Assembly: GCA_902777325.1 (NCBI GenBank)
Contig: CACYTH010000007.1
Span: 62,001-126,000 of the forward strand
Direction: 5' to 3'
DNA from: an uncultured Coriobacteriaceae bacterium
GTDB taxonomy: Bacteria > Actinomycetota > Coriobacteriia > Coriobacteriales > Atopobiaceae
DNA: 64,000 bases
Shown: one piece after another, positions 8,122-15,155 of the stretch
Position numbering within the stretch: position 1 is the first letter of the stretch
How the letters are laid out: every line of letters begins with the position of its first letter
The notes under the pieces: generated by a model
The model's input: the letters and a program-made list of their open reading frames with translations, nothing else
Databases searched by the model: none
Told to the model about the DNA's origin: nothing
Translations under genes and position numbers: made by a program

Positions 8122-8856
8122 TCAGTACGTGCAGAGCTCACACGGTGCGTATCCACCGTCTATTGCCTTTCCTATGGTCATCTCTTCAAGATTGCGGTCG
8201 CCTTCAAGCCCGGGACAGGTCGGATTCTCGTGATAGAGCTCCCCTCCCCAGCTGACAAAGCAGGTGGTCGCGCGATGCTTCTCCTCTGCGTCCCGCCGAT
8301 TCTGCTTGGCCTCGTCGCTCTCCGTCGCCCTCTTGGCTTCAACCATCTCGGAGGCGTATGCTCTCGTCTGCTCGTCAATGCGCTGCGGTACATCCTCAAG
8401 CCCTTGGCACGGGATCCCTTCGCCCTCCGAGAAGGACCACTCATAACTCTGGTGCTCCTCGTCCACGCGGCACTCTACGCCATAGGTAAACTCGCAGCTC
8501 TCGCCGGGAGCAAGCTGCTGAGTCCCGATTTCCGCCACGTAGCCAATTCCATCGCACTCAAGCTTGGGGAAGCTCGAGCTGGCCACACCCTTTGCCGAGG
8601 CGTTCTGCACAGTCCCCCTCACCGTGACCCTCAGGGAGGTAAGACCGATCGACTTGCTTGTATAGACGCCAACGTCAGAGAACGCGAGCCCCTCAAAACC
8701 TGCGTCCGCGAGATCCTCGGAGTCGGTCGTTGTAGTGGACCCCAGCTCGTCCGCACTGGCATCCGGATCGTCACCATGCATCTGCATTCCACATGCGCCA
8801 AGCGAAAGAACCAGAGCAGCTGCGATAAGAACGGATACAAGTCTGGCAACCCTCAT
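8122..8856 (-). CDS. secreted lipoprotein with C-terminal Cys-rich motif
   Basis: The 244-residue product has a type II signal peptide with lipobox LGAC and the lipidated cysteine at about residue 22. A beta-rich domain follows (about 55-160), then a charged helix (about 165-200) and a C-terminal module reading YHENPTCPGL...APCELC. That short Cys-x-x-Cys tail pattern is often seen in extracellular proteins of Gram-positives. The start at 8856 was chosen over 8883 because GAGGGG stands in the right place and the signal peptide is complete. No enzymatic function can be assigned. Confidence 0.75.
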   Translation of the reverse strand: MRVARLVSVLIAAALVLSLGACGMQMHGDDPDASADELGSTTTTDSEDLADAGFEGLAFSDVGVYTSKSIGLTSLRVTVRGTVQNASAKGVASSSFPKLECDGIGYVAEIGTQQLAPGESCEFTYGVECRVDEEHQSYEWSFSEGEGIPCQGLEDVPQRIDEQTRAYASEMVEAKRATESDEAKQNRRDAEEKHRATTCFVSWGGELYHENPTCPGLEGDRNLEEMTIGKAIDGGYAPCELCTY

Positions 8857-8880
8857 GACGCCCCTCGTCTCATGCCTCGA

Positions 8881-8915
8881 CAAACAAAAACAGGTCAGAC
8901 ACCATGTCTGACCTG
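8881..8915 (-). terminator. terminator after tRNA-Val
   Basis: CAGGTCAGAC (8891-8900) and GTCTGACCTG (8906-8915) form a 10-bp perfect stem with a five-base loop. On the minus strand it is followed by TTTTTGTTTG, a canonical intrinsic terminator just downstream of the tRNA gene. Confidence 0.85.
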
Positions 8916-8924
8916 CGAAGATTT

Positions 8925-8998
8925 GGTGGGCGTTACAAGATTTGAACTTGTGACCTCTTCCGTGTCAGGGAAGCGCTCTCCCCCTGAGCTAAACGCCC
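8925..8998 (-). tRNA. tRNA-Val (GAC)
   Basis: On the minus strand the sequence begins GGGCGTTTAGCTCAGGGGG and ends in an encoded CCA (8927-8925). The anticodon stem CTTCC/GGAAG encloses the loop CTGACAC, giving anticodon GAC (valine). The acceptor stem GGGCGTT/AACGCCC and a normal T arm (GTTCAAATC) are present. It stands alone, with a strong terminator immediately downstream. Confidence 0.95.
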
Positions 8999-9048
8999 TT
9001 AGCTTTGGGTGCCGCTCGCGCAGCAAAGAACACTATAGCGGAAGAAGG

Positions 9049-9474
9049 TCACTTTTTCTTGCCGTCCTTGCCGCGCCGCGCGATCCGCACGCCCAGGTGC
9101 CGCCCGCCCTCGGCCATCCGCTCCTCAAGCTCCGTGCGGTACCCCCGCTCCCCCAGCTGGCGCTGCGCCTCGTCGGCAATGCGCCTGGCAACCCAGCGCT
9201 CGTCGCACTCGCGCGGCATCACCACGTCCTCCATGCTCCAAAAGACCTGCAGGTCAAAGCCGCTGCCTGGGTCGTCTCTCAGCTCGCGGGCAAGGCTCCC
9301 CGACCTCTCGAACGCCCCGTCGTCGAACAGGCACCACACGCATCCCGACGCATCGAGCCATCCCTCGCCCCGCCCGAGCGTCTGCTCGATCTTGGCGGTC
9401 ACATAGGGGCCGAGCGCCTTCTCGAAGGTCAGTCGGTTGCGCAGCGAGCACACACGAAGCCCCGCCCTGTCCAT
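9049..9474 (-). CDS. hypothetical protein, 141 aa
   Basis: No family is recognised. The soluble product has a mixed alpha/beta N-terminal half and a strongly basic C-terminus (VRIARRGKDGKKK). The start at 9474 (MDRAGLRVCS) is preceded by GGGGAGG at the right spacing; the alternative at 9510 has no comparable site. It is upstream of tRNA-Val on the same strand and appears to be a single-gene unit. Codon use is like its neighbours, so it is probably a real gene. Confidence 0.6.
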   Translation of the reverse strand: MDRAGLRVCSLRNRLTFEKALGPYVTAKIEQTLGRGEGWLDASGCVWCLFDDGAFERSGSLARELRDDPGSGFDLQVFWSMEDVVMPRECDERWVARRIADEAQRQLGERGYRTELEERMAEGGRHLGVRIARRGKDGKKK

Positions 9475-9622
9475 CGCAACCTCCCCACATGTGACCGGCG
9501 CATGCAGCACTCACAAATCGCCGTGCTACCTGCGCCTTATGCCGCCACATCCTATGATAGCCGCCACCGGCGCCGTACACTGGACGTGACACGGAATCTG
9601 GTATCAGGGAAAGGGGGCCATC

Positions 9623-9883
9623 GTGTACGCCTGCAATTTGCCTGACGAGGTTATGATTCCAGACCCACTGGTGCCCTTCCTAGAGAAGGGGCAGCTCGAT
9701 GAGGGTGCCCGCAGCGTAGCCGTCACGTGGGTCAAGAAGCAAGCCGCTGCCAAGAGCGCCACCTGCGGCTTCTGGCGCAAGCGGATCGTGCGCAACGTGG
9801 ATGTGTGCGAGCACTACAACCAGCCGGAGTGCGCGGAGTTCTTCGCCTTCGTGCGCGACCTCATCGACAAGGCGTGGGAGTAA
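9623..9883 (+). CDS. hypothetical protein, 86 aa
   Basis: The frame begins at a GTG (9623) behind AAAGGGGG and encodes a small soluble protein with three cysteines. Its charged C-terminal helix reads CEHYNQPECAEFFAFVRDLIDKAWE over the last 25 residues or so (part shown: FFAFVRDLIDKAWE). No family is recognised. It is the only plus-strand gene between 7.4 and 13.7 kb and is followed directly by the palindromic repeat pair at 9899-9984. Confidence 0.5.
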   Translation: MYACNLPDEVMIPDPLVPFLEKGQLDEGARSVAVTWVKKQAAAKSATCGFWRKRIVRNVDVCEHYNQPECAEFFAFVRDLIDKAWE

Positions 9884-9898
9884 GCCCTCGAGCAGCAT

Positions 9899-9984
9899 GT
9901 GACACATTCTCTCCGTGGGAGTTTCTGTGTCATCAGCAACCAACTGCCAGTGACACACAAACTCCCACGGAGAGAATGTGTCAC
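9899..9984. repeat. inverted pair of a ~35-bp palindromic repeat
   Basis: Two copies of a 34-35-bp unit face each other at 9899-9932 and 9950-9984, separated by 17 bases; the arms differ at one position. Each unit is itself bounded by GTGACACA and TGTGTCAC with a core ACTCCCACGGAGAGA. A third copy lies at 17615-17649. The pair sits between convergent genes and may act as a transcription end or be a miniature mobile element. Confidence 0.8.
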
Positions 9985-9992
9985 GCGAGGTT

Positions 9993-10925
9993 CTATGCCC
10001 AGGCGCCGTGGAGGACCTGCGAGAGGTACGAGTACGCCTCGCCCCAACGCGCGCACGGCGCATGCCCAAAGAGGTCCTGCGGGAGCACCACAGCCCTTCC
10101 GCGACTGACCACCTCGAGCTCCTGCCAGGCGCTGTTGGCGGACACCGCCGCAAACGCCTCCTGAGCCGCCTTGCCCTCCTGCACGTAGACCACAAACAGC
10201 CAGTCCGGCGCAATCTCGGAGACCTTCTCGGCCGCATCGTCCGCGTTCACGGGCACTGCCTGCTCAACTGAGCACGTGAGACCCAGATCGCTCACCGTGG
10301 CCGACGCGCTGTCCTCGGGCCCCACGAGCTCCATGACCTCGCTCGACACGCGCAGCACGGCAAAGCTGCCCTCGCGCCCCTCGGGCGCATGCGCGATCAC
10401 GTCGTTGGCACGCTCCACCACGCTCGTCACGTTGCGCTCAAAGAGCTCGTCCTCGCCGGTGATCTCCGTGAGCGAAGTCATGTTCTTCTCGTAGTCCGCC
10501 ATGTTGTGCACGGTCAGGTCCATCACCGGCACGCCCTTGCTCTCCAGCGCGGAGAGCGCCGCGGCATTGACGGCAACGCCCTCGGACGTCAGCACCAACT
10601 CGGGGTCAAGCGCGAGAAGGTCATCGGTGTTGAGCGACTCGCACGGCCCGAGCGCCTTCGCGTCCTCAGGGATCCCGGCAAGCGTCGCGGCCTCGTCGCT
10701 CACGCCCACGAGGCTTCCGCCCGCGAGAAGCCACTGGTTGGCCGCGTCGTTGGTGAGCGCCACCGTCCGCGAGCTCGCACTCAGGGCCTCGGCTGCCACC
10801 TCCTCGGGCGCGGCGCCGGCCTCTCCCCCATCCACGGCAATTGAGCTGTCAGCGGAGCAGCCCCACGCACACGGCGCCAGCGCAAGGCACAGCAGGGCAG
10901 CAAGCAGGCGATTCGAGCGGGCCAT
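9993..10925 (-). CDS. iron-siderophore/cobalamin-type ABC substrate-binding lipoprotein
   Basis: The 310-residue product has a type II signal peptide with the lipidated cysteine at about residue 23 (AWGC). The mature protein has the features of the helical-backbone (BtuF/FepB/FhuD) binding-protein class: a LAGGSLVGVSDEAATL-like N-terminal lobe, DDLLALDPELVLTSEG (about 110-125) and PDWLFVVYVQEGK in the second lobe. Such proteins capture iron-siderophores, haem or cobalamin for an ABC importer. No permease or ATPase gene is adjacent, so the partner is elsewhere or this is an orphan. The start at 10925 follows AAGGAG. Confidence 0.8.
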   Translation of the reverse strand: MARSNRLLAALLCLALAPCAWGCSADSSIAVDGGEAGAAPEEVAAEALSASSRTVALTNDAANQWLLAGGSLVGVSDEAATLAGIPEDAKALGPCESLNTDDLLALDPELVLTSEGVAVNAAALSALESKGVPVMDLTVHNMADYEKNMTSLTEITGEDELFERNVTSVVERANDVIAHAPEGREGSFAVLRVSSEVMELVGPEDSASATVSDLGLTCSVEQAVPVNADDAAEKVSEIAPDWLFVVYVQEGKAAQEAFAAVSANSAWQELEVVSRGRAVVLPQDLFGHAPCARWGEAYSYLSQVLHGAWA

Positions 10926-10951
10926 CACAGTCTCCTTGATCGGCGGGACCA

Positions 10952-11326
10952 TCATCTACACAGTATCACCGAGGCGCTCTCCTCGAGCATCTCGGCGTTT
11001 ATCTCGCGCCACCAGCCAAAGACCTGCAGGCCAGTGAGCGCCGTCATCACCACAAACGCAAGCGCGCCGACGGCAAACAGCACGAGCGGCCACGCAAACA
11101 CCTCCCTCGTGAGGGCAAACGCGTCGCGCTCCCTGTACTTGCGCCACGCGATGCACGCGAGAAGAGCAAGGCACGCGATGTCGCAGATGACGCCGACCAC
11201 GCAGAAGGGAAACGCCGGGCCCGTGAGCCACGCCCCCAGCGCGTAGATCGTCATCGCGACAAGGCCGTAAACGCAGAAGAACGGCATCATCACCATCATC
11301 AGCACGACGACCGAGCAACCGCCCAC
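10952..11326 (-). CDS. small hypothetical membrane protein
   Basis: The 124-residue product has three hydrophobic segments (about residues 5-33, 38-60 and 78-100) and no recognisable family. It starts at a GTG (11326) three bases after the stop codon of mnmA, using the AAAGGAGG that lies inside the last codons of mnmA, so it is translationally linked to the nifS-mnmA operon. The binding-lipoprotein gene follows on the same strand 26 bases further on. Confidence 0.55.
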   Translation of the reverse strand: MGGCSVVVLMMVMMPFFCVYGLVAMTIYALGAWLTGPAFPFCVVGVICDIACLALLACIAWRKYRERDAFALTREVFAWPLVLFAVGALAFVVMTALTGLQVFGWWREINAEMLEESASVILCR

Positions 11327-11329
11327 GGC

Positions 11330-12400
11330 TTACGCCTCCTTTGACACGATGCCGCCGCCCAGGCAGGTGACGCCGTCGTAGATTACCGCGCTCTGCCCTG
11401 GTGCCACCGTCCGCTCGGGCTGCGGGTAGCGCAGGCGCACGCGGCCGCCGTCGATGGTGAGCCGAGCCTCGCGCAGCGGCCCCGTGTGGCGCGTCCGCAC
11501 GAGGTAGCTGCCCTCTGCCGGCGCCTCGCCGCTCACCCAGCGCACGTCCTCCAGCGCGAGCGTGTCGGACCAGAGGCCCGGGCACATCTTGTCGGCGGTC
11601 ACGTAGACCACGTTCGCCTCCGTGTCGGTGGAGACCACGTAGCGCGCCGGGCCGCCGCCCAGGTCGAGCCCGCGCCGCTGCCCCACGGTAAAGAGGAAGG
11701 CCCCCTCATGGCGCCCGAGCACCGCGCCCGTCTCCCACTCCACCACGTCGCCGGGCTTACGCTCCAGCGTGTCGAGCAGAAACGTGCGCAGCCCCACCGG
11801 CCCGATGAAGCAGATGCCGTCGGAGTCGGGCTTGTTCTCAATCCCCAGGCCGCGCTCCGCGCACGCCGCGCGCACGGCCGCCTTGTCCCTATAGCCGCCG
11901 ATCGGGAAGACCGCGCGGTTGTACACCTCGCCGGGCACGCGCCACATGAAGTAGGTCTGGTCCTTGTGCTCGTCGCAGGAGCGCAGAAGCCGTGCCGGCT
12001 CGCCGCCCGTGCCATGCTCCACCCGCGCATAGTGGCCCGTCGCCACCAGGTCCGCCCCGCGCGCGAAGGCCTGCTCGGCAAAGGTGCCGAACTTGACCGT
12101 CTGGTTGCACATCACGTCAGGGTTGGGCGTGAGGCCGCGCGCGTAGGCATCGACCAGATAGTCCACCACCGTCGCGCGATACTCCGCCTCGCAGTCCCAG
12201 ACCTCGAGGTCGATCCCCAGGCTCACGGCCACGCGCTCGGCGTCGGCCAGATCCTCCGCCCACGGGCACTTGAAGCCGGGCAGGTCCTGCGACCAGTTGC
12301 GCATGTAGACGCCCAGCACGTCGTGGCCCTGCTCGACGAGCAGCGCCGCTGCCAGAGCCGAGTCCACGCCTCCGCTCATACCGACAAAGACCCTGCTCAC
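11330..12400 (-). CDS. mnmA: tRNA-specific 2-thiouridylase MnmA
   Basis: MnmA uses ATP and persulfide sulfur to make the s2U at position 34 of tRNA-Lys/Glu/Gln. The 356-residue product carries the PP-loop GMSGGVDSA (about residues 7-15), the catalytic Cys98 in NPDVMCNQTVKFG and the second Cys197 in SDGICFIG, plus the C-terminal beta-barrel. Length is near the family norm. The start is a GTG (12400) overlapping the stop codon of the cysteine desulfurase gene by four bases (GTGA), so the sulfur donor and acceptor are translationally coupled. Longer upstream frames are not real. Confidence 0.95.
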   Translation of the reverse strand: MSRVFVGMSGGVDSALAAALLVEQGHDVLGVYMRNWSQDLPGFKCPWAEDLADAERVAVSLGIDLEVWDCEAEYRATVVDYLVDAYARGLTPNPDVMCNQTVKFGTFAEQAFARGADLVATGHYARVEHGTGGEPARLLRSCDEHKDQTYFMWRVPGEVYNRAVFPIGGYRDKAAVRAACAERGLGIENKPDSDGICFIGPVGLRTFLLDTLERKPGDVVEWETGAVLGRHEGAFLFTVGQRRGLDLGGGPARYVVSTDTEANVVYVTADKMCPGLWSDTLALEDVRWVSGEAPAEGSYLVRTRHTGPLREARLTIDGGRVRLRYPQPERTVAPGQSAVIYDGVTCLGGGIVSKEA

Positions 12401-13563
12401 AGGCTCACCCCCACACGCTCGGCCTCTTGGGTCACCACGCTCTTGATCTGCTCGGCGGCGTAGTCGATCTCCTGCTCCGTCGTGGGGCGCCCCAGCGTGA
12501 TGCGCAGGCTGCCGCGCGCCACCTCGTCGGGCACGCCCATGGCGCGCAGCACGTGGCTCACCTGCATGCGGCTGGCCGCGCAGGCGCTGCCTGTGCCCAC
12601 GTAGACGCCCCGGCGCTCGAGCGCGATCACCAGGCGCGCCGCCTCCAGCCCCGCAAAGCACACGTGGAGAAGCCCGGGGAGGCGCAGCTTGTCTCGCTTT
12701 GGCCCAGAGACGACCATCTGCGGAAACGCGGCCTCAAGCTGGCCCTGGAGCCGCCTGCGGAGGCCTGCGAGCCGGCGGGCCTCGTCCTTGCGGCGCTGCG
12801 TGGCCAGCTCGAGCGCGCGGGCGAAGCCCACCACGCCGGACACGTTCTCCGTGCCGGAGCGCACTCCACCCTCCTGGCCGCCGCCGCGCACCAGCGGGCG
12901 CAGCCGCACGTCGTCGGAGGACCACAGGAGGCCCACCTGCTTGGGGCCGTAGACCTTGGCCGCGGAGAGGGTCACCAGGTCCGCGCCGAGCGAGCTTACG
13001 TTGATGGCGTGGGTAAGGGCCGCCTGCGATGCGTCCACGTGCAGGTAGAGCGGGGTGCGCTCGCCCTCCTCCAGGCGCCGCACGCGCTCGGCTGCCACGG
13101 CGGCGCCAATCTCGCGCACGGGCTGCAGGGCCCCCACCTCGCCGTTTGCGTACTCCACCGAGACGAGCTCGGTCGCCGGCGTGAGGGCGGCCACCACGTC
13201 GGATGCGCTCACGCGTCCGTCCGGGCCCACGCCCACGATGGCGTGCTCGCGCGCCTGCGCACAGGCAAGCACGCTCTCGTGCTCCGCCGCATCGGTGAGC
13301 ACGGGGCCGTCGACCGCGGCAAAGGCCAGGTTGTTGGCCTCCGTCGCACCAGCGGTGAGCGTGATCTGGCCGGGGCGGGCGCCTATCAGGTGCGCAAGCG
13401 TGGCACGCGCGTCCTCGAGCGCCTGCCGGGCCGCGCGGGCCGGCGCGTAGGGCGCCGAGGGGTTGTAGAAGGTCTCCGTGAGGTAGGGCACCATGGCCTC
13501 GAGCACCTCCGGCGCGAGCGGCGTCGCCGCGCCGTAGTCCAGATATGCCTGATCTGCCGCCAT
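12397..13563 (-). CDS. cysteine desulfurase (IscS/NifS family)
   Basis: The PLP enzyme takes sulfur from cysteine as an enzyme-bound persulfide. In the 388-residue product the Schiff-base lysine is about Lys203 (SAAKVYGPK) and the catalytic cysteine about Cys328 (GTGSACAA). The usual SGHK around the lysine reads SAAK here. GGGGAGG precedes the ATG at 13563. It is the first gene of a tight operon with mnmA, which suggests that its main client is tRNA thiolation rather than a full Fe-S cluster operon; no iscU-like gene is nearby. Confidence 0.93.
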   Translation of the reverse strand: MAADQAYLDYGAATPLAPEVLEAMVPYLTETFYNPSAPYAPARAARQALEDARATLAHLIGARPGQITLTAGATEANNLAFAAVDGPVLTDAAEHESVLACAQAREHAIVGVGPDGRVSASDVVAALTPATELVSVEYANGEVGALQPVREIGAAVAAERVRRLEEGERTPLYLHVDASQAALTHAINVSSLGADLVTLSAAKVYGPKQVGLLWSSDDVRLRPLVRGGGQEGGVRSGTENVSGVVGFARALELATQRRKDEARRLAGLRRRLQGQLEAAFPQMVVSGPKRDKLRLPGLLHVCFAGLEAARLVIALERRGVYVGTGSACAASRMQVSHVLRAMGVPDEVARGSLRITLGRPTTEQEIDYAAEQIKSVVTQEAERVGVSL

Positions 13564-13740
13564 GAGCCTCCCCTTGGTGTTGTTGACTCCCCCATACTAG
13601 CCGTTGTGCGGCGGCGTGGCCAACCAGAGGGGCGGTGGCGCGGAGGCAAAACGGCCCCTGTCAGGCGCAATTTGTGCACGCACGCCCATAACTGCCGGAT
13701 TGCCGCGAAATCTTCAGCTCATTTTGGGAACAAGAACCTT

Positions 13741-14481
13741 ATGAAGCCGCATGCGAACATAGCCCTTGTCCCCGTCGAGCACGACCTGGACGTCACCACC
13801 GTCGGTGCCGTCCGCGCGTCGCTTGACCGCCTGATTGACAGCGGCTGTCGACGCATCATCCTCAACATGTCTGGCGCGAGCTACGTCGACTCCGCAGGCA
13901 TGGCAATGCTTTTGGCGGAGATCCGCCGCATGAGGAGCCTGCATGGGCTCCTCTCTCTTACCAATGTGTCGGACCAGGTGCTTTCGATCTTCCGGCGCGC
14001 GCGGCTCGTCGACTTTGTGCCCGTCTCCGCGGCGGGCGCCAGGGGGAAGGTCCAGGAGCTGGACCCGTCGGTGATGCCGCTGTGGCGCACGGCCATGCCG
14101 ATCGACTGCGGGGACCTCTCGCTCACGCGCGCCAGCATCGAGCGGCTGCTCGAGCAGTCTCCCCTCTCCAGCGACGAGCTGTTTGACGCCATGCTGGCCG
14201 CGGGCGAGGCCATGGGCAACGCCGTGGACCACACCGACGGCACGGACACGCTGGTGACCGTCACGGGCTATCCCGATCGCGTGATCATCGAGGTGAGCGA
14301 CCGCGGGCCTGGGTTTGACCCGGCTGCGGCGCCCTGCGCAGGCGCGGGGTCGCATGCCGAGCGTGGGCGCGGGATCAAGCTGATGCAGCTTCTGGCCGAC
14401 TCGGTAACAATCGCGCCGCGTCAGAGCGGCGAGGGCACGAAGGTGCGCATCGTCAAGCTGGCCCACGCGGCTACCGATTAG
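13741..14481 (+). CDS. fused STAS anti-anti-sigma domain and HATPase serine kinase
   Basis: The 246-residue product joins two proteins that are usually separate. Residues 5-105 are a STAS (SpoIIAA/RsbV-like) domain with YVDSAGMAML, the site where the phosphorylated serine normally lies (Ser51 here). Residues 120-240 are a GHKL ATPase of the SpoIIAB/RsbW kind, with N-box Glu156...Asn160, G1 box SDRGPGF (Asp187) and G2 box GRGIKLM. Partner switching would thus occur within one chain. The ATG at 13741 lacks a strong ribosome-binding site. A PP2C phosphatase of the matching type is encoded convergently at 15156-17354. Confidence 0.88.
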   Translation: MKPHANIALVPVEHDLDVTTVGAVRASLDRLIDSGCRRIILNMSGASYVDSAGMAMLLAEIRRMRSLHGLLSLTNVSDQVLSIFRRARLVDFVPVSAAGARGKVQELDPSVMPLWRTAMPIDCGDLSLTRASIERLLEQSPLSSDELFDAMLAAGEAMGNAVDHTDGTDTLVTVTGYPDRVIIEVSDRGPGFDPAAAPCAGAGSHAERGRGIKLMQLLADSVTIAPRQSGEGTKVRIVKLAHAATD

Positions 14482-14621
14482 CGGATGCGCAGGCGGCAGC
14501 TGGCGATGGCGCGGATGGCGGTAGTGAGAGCAGCGGCAACGAGAAATGATTCCGCGTCACAACTTCTTTGAGCCATCTACCTGCGCAAACGAAAGTATTT
14601 CCAAAAAAGTCAAAAAAGTTC

Positions 14622-14650
14622 TTGCATTGGGTGGGAGGTTCTCGTATATT
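14622..14650 (+). promoter_or_regulatory. promoter of the tRNA-Gly/tRNA-Cys unit
   Basis: TTGCAT (14622-14627) and TATATT (14645-14650) are separated by exactly 17 bases, and the tRNA-Gly gene begins 12 bases after the -10 element. The A/T-rich stretch just upstream (14590-14620) could serve as an UP element. Confidence 0.75.
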
Positions 14651-14661
14651 AATTCCTGCAC

Positions 14662-14737
14662 GCGGGCTTAGCGCAGTTGGTAGCGCGCAACCTTGCCAAG
14701 GTTGAGGTCGCGGGTTCGAACCCCGTAGCCCGCTCCA
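14662..14737 (+). tRNA. tRNA-Gly (GCC)
   Basis: The acceptor stem GCGGGCT/AGCCCGC, the anticodon stem CAACC/GGTTG with loop TTGCCAA (anticodon GCC, glycine), a T arm with GGTTCGAACC and an encoded CCA end are all present. It is the first of a two-tRNA unit with its own promoter. Confidence 0.96.
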
Positions 14738-14747
14738 TGCATTCTTC

Positions 14748-14771
14748 AGGCCGGATTCGTTCGGCCTTTTT
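14748..14771 (+). terminator. terminator between tRNA-Gly and tRNA-Cys
   Basis: AGGCCG (14748-14753) pairs with CGGCCT (14762-14767) and is followed by TTTT. It is only eight bases before tRNA-Cys, so it must be leaky, or the second tRNA relies on partial read-through. Confidence 0.6.
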
Positions 14772-14778
14772 CATAGCT

Positions 14779-14852
14779 GGCGACGTGGCCAAGTGGTAAG
14801 GCAGAGGCCTGCAAAGCCTTTATCTCCGGTTCGAATCCGGACGTCGCCTCCA
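14779..14852 (+). tRNA. tRNA-Cys (GCA)
   Basis: GGCGACG/CGTCGCC acceptor stem, anticodon stem AGGC/GCCT with loop CTGCAAA (anticodon GCA, cysteine), GGTTCGAATCC T arm and encoded CCA are present in 74 bases. Confidence 0.96.
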
Positions 14853-14860
14853 AGCAAGCT

Positions 14861-14893
14861 AAGGGCCGATGCAGATGCATCGGCCCTTCTTTT
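14861..14893 (+). terminator. terminator after tRNA-Cys
   Basis: AAGGGCCGATGCA (14861-14873) and TGCATCGGCCCTT (14876-14888) form a 13-bp perfect stem with a two-base loop, followed by CTTTT. Confidence 0.88.
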
Positions 14894-14901
14894 GTGTTGC
14901 G

Positions 14902-15120
14902 ACTGGTCCGCCGCCGCGGACGGAACGGGGGTCGGTTGCGTCTCTCGGAGCGGACCAGTGGCGACAGGTCCGTCGCCGCGGACGGAACGGGGGCTCGTTG
15001 CGGCTCTGGTGGGACACCAGGCACGTCCCCCGTCCCACGTTGCGGCTCTGGTGGGACACCAGGCACGTCCCCTGTCCCATGTCCCATCCCCTGTCCCAGG
15101 CTCTCGGAGCGGACCAGTGG
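14902..15120. repeat. cluster of ~60-bp palindromic-ended repeats with an internal tandem duplication
   Basis: A unit beginning ACTGGTCCG and ending CGGACCAGT occupies 14902-14959. A second, expanded unit begins at about 14964 (CAGGTCCG) and contains a perfect 34-bp direct repeat (14997-15030 and 15039-15072; period 42), then ends with CTCTCGGAGCGGACCAGT near 15119. The same GGACGGAACGGGGG...CGTTGCG...GGAGCGGACC core recurs twice at 50019-50140. It fills the gap between tRNA-Cys and the convergent phosphatase gene, which is otherwise empty. Confidence 0.75.
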
Positions 15121-15155
15121 CGTCTCCTCGCCGCCCCACCGCCACCAGCCTAGCG

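Noticed and set aside
7966..9645. 559-codon plus-strand frame
   Set aside because: Runs across a minus-strand lipoprotein, tRNA-Val and another gene; contains tRNA sequence, so it cannot be a real coding region.
12427..13740. Upstream in-frame extension of the STAS-kinase gene, antisense to the cysteine desulfurase
   Set aside because: STAS homology begins at the ATG at 13741; the extension is His/Arg/Gly-rich and lies entirely over the desulfurase gene.
14997..15072. CRISPR-like direct repeats
   Set aside because: Only two 34-bp copies with an 8-bp gap and no further units or cas genes; it is a tandem duplication inside a longer repeat element.
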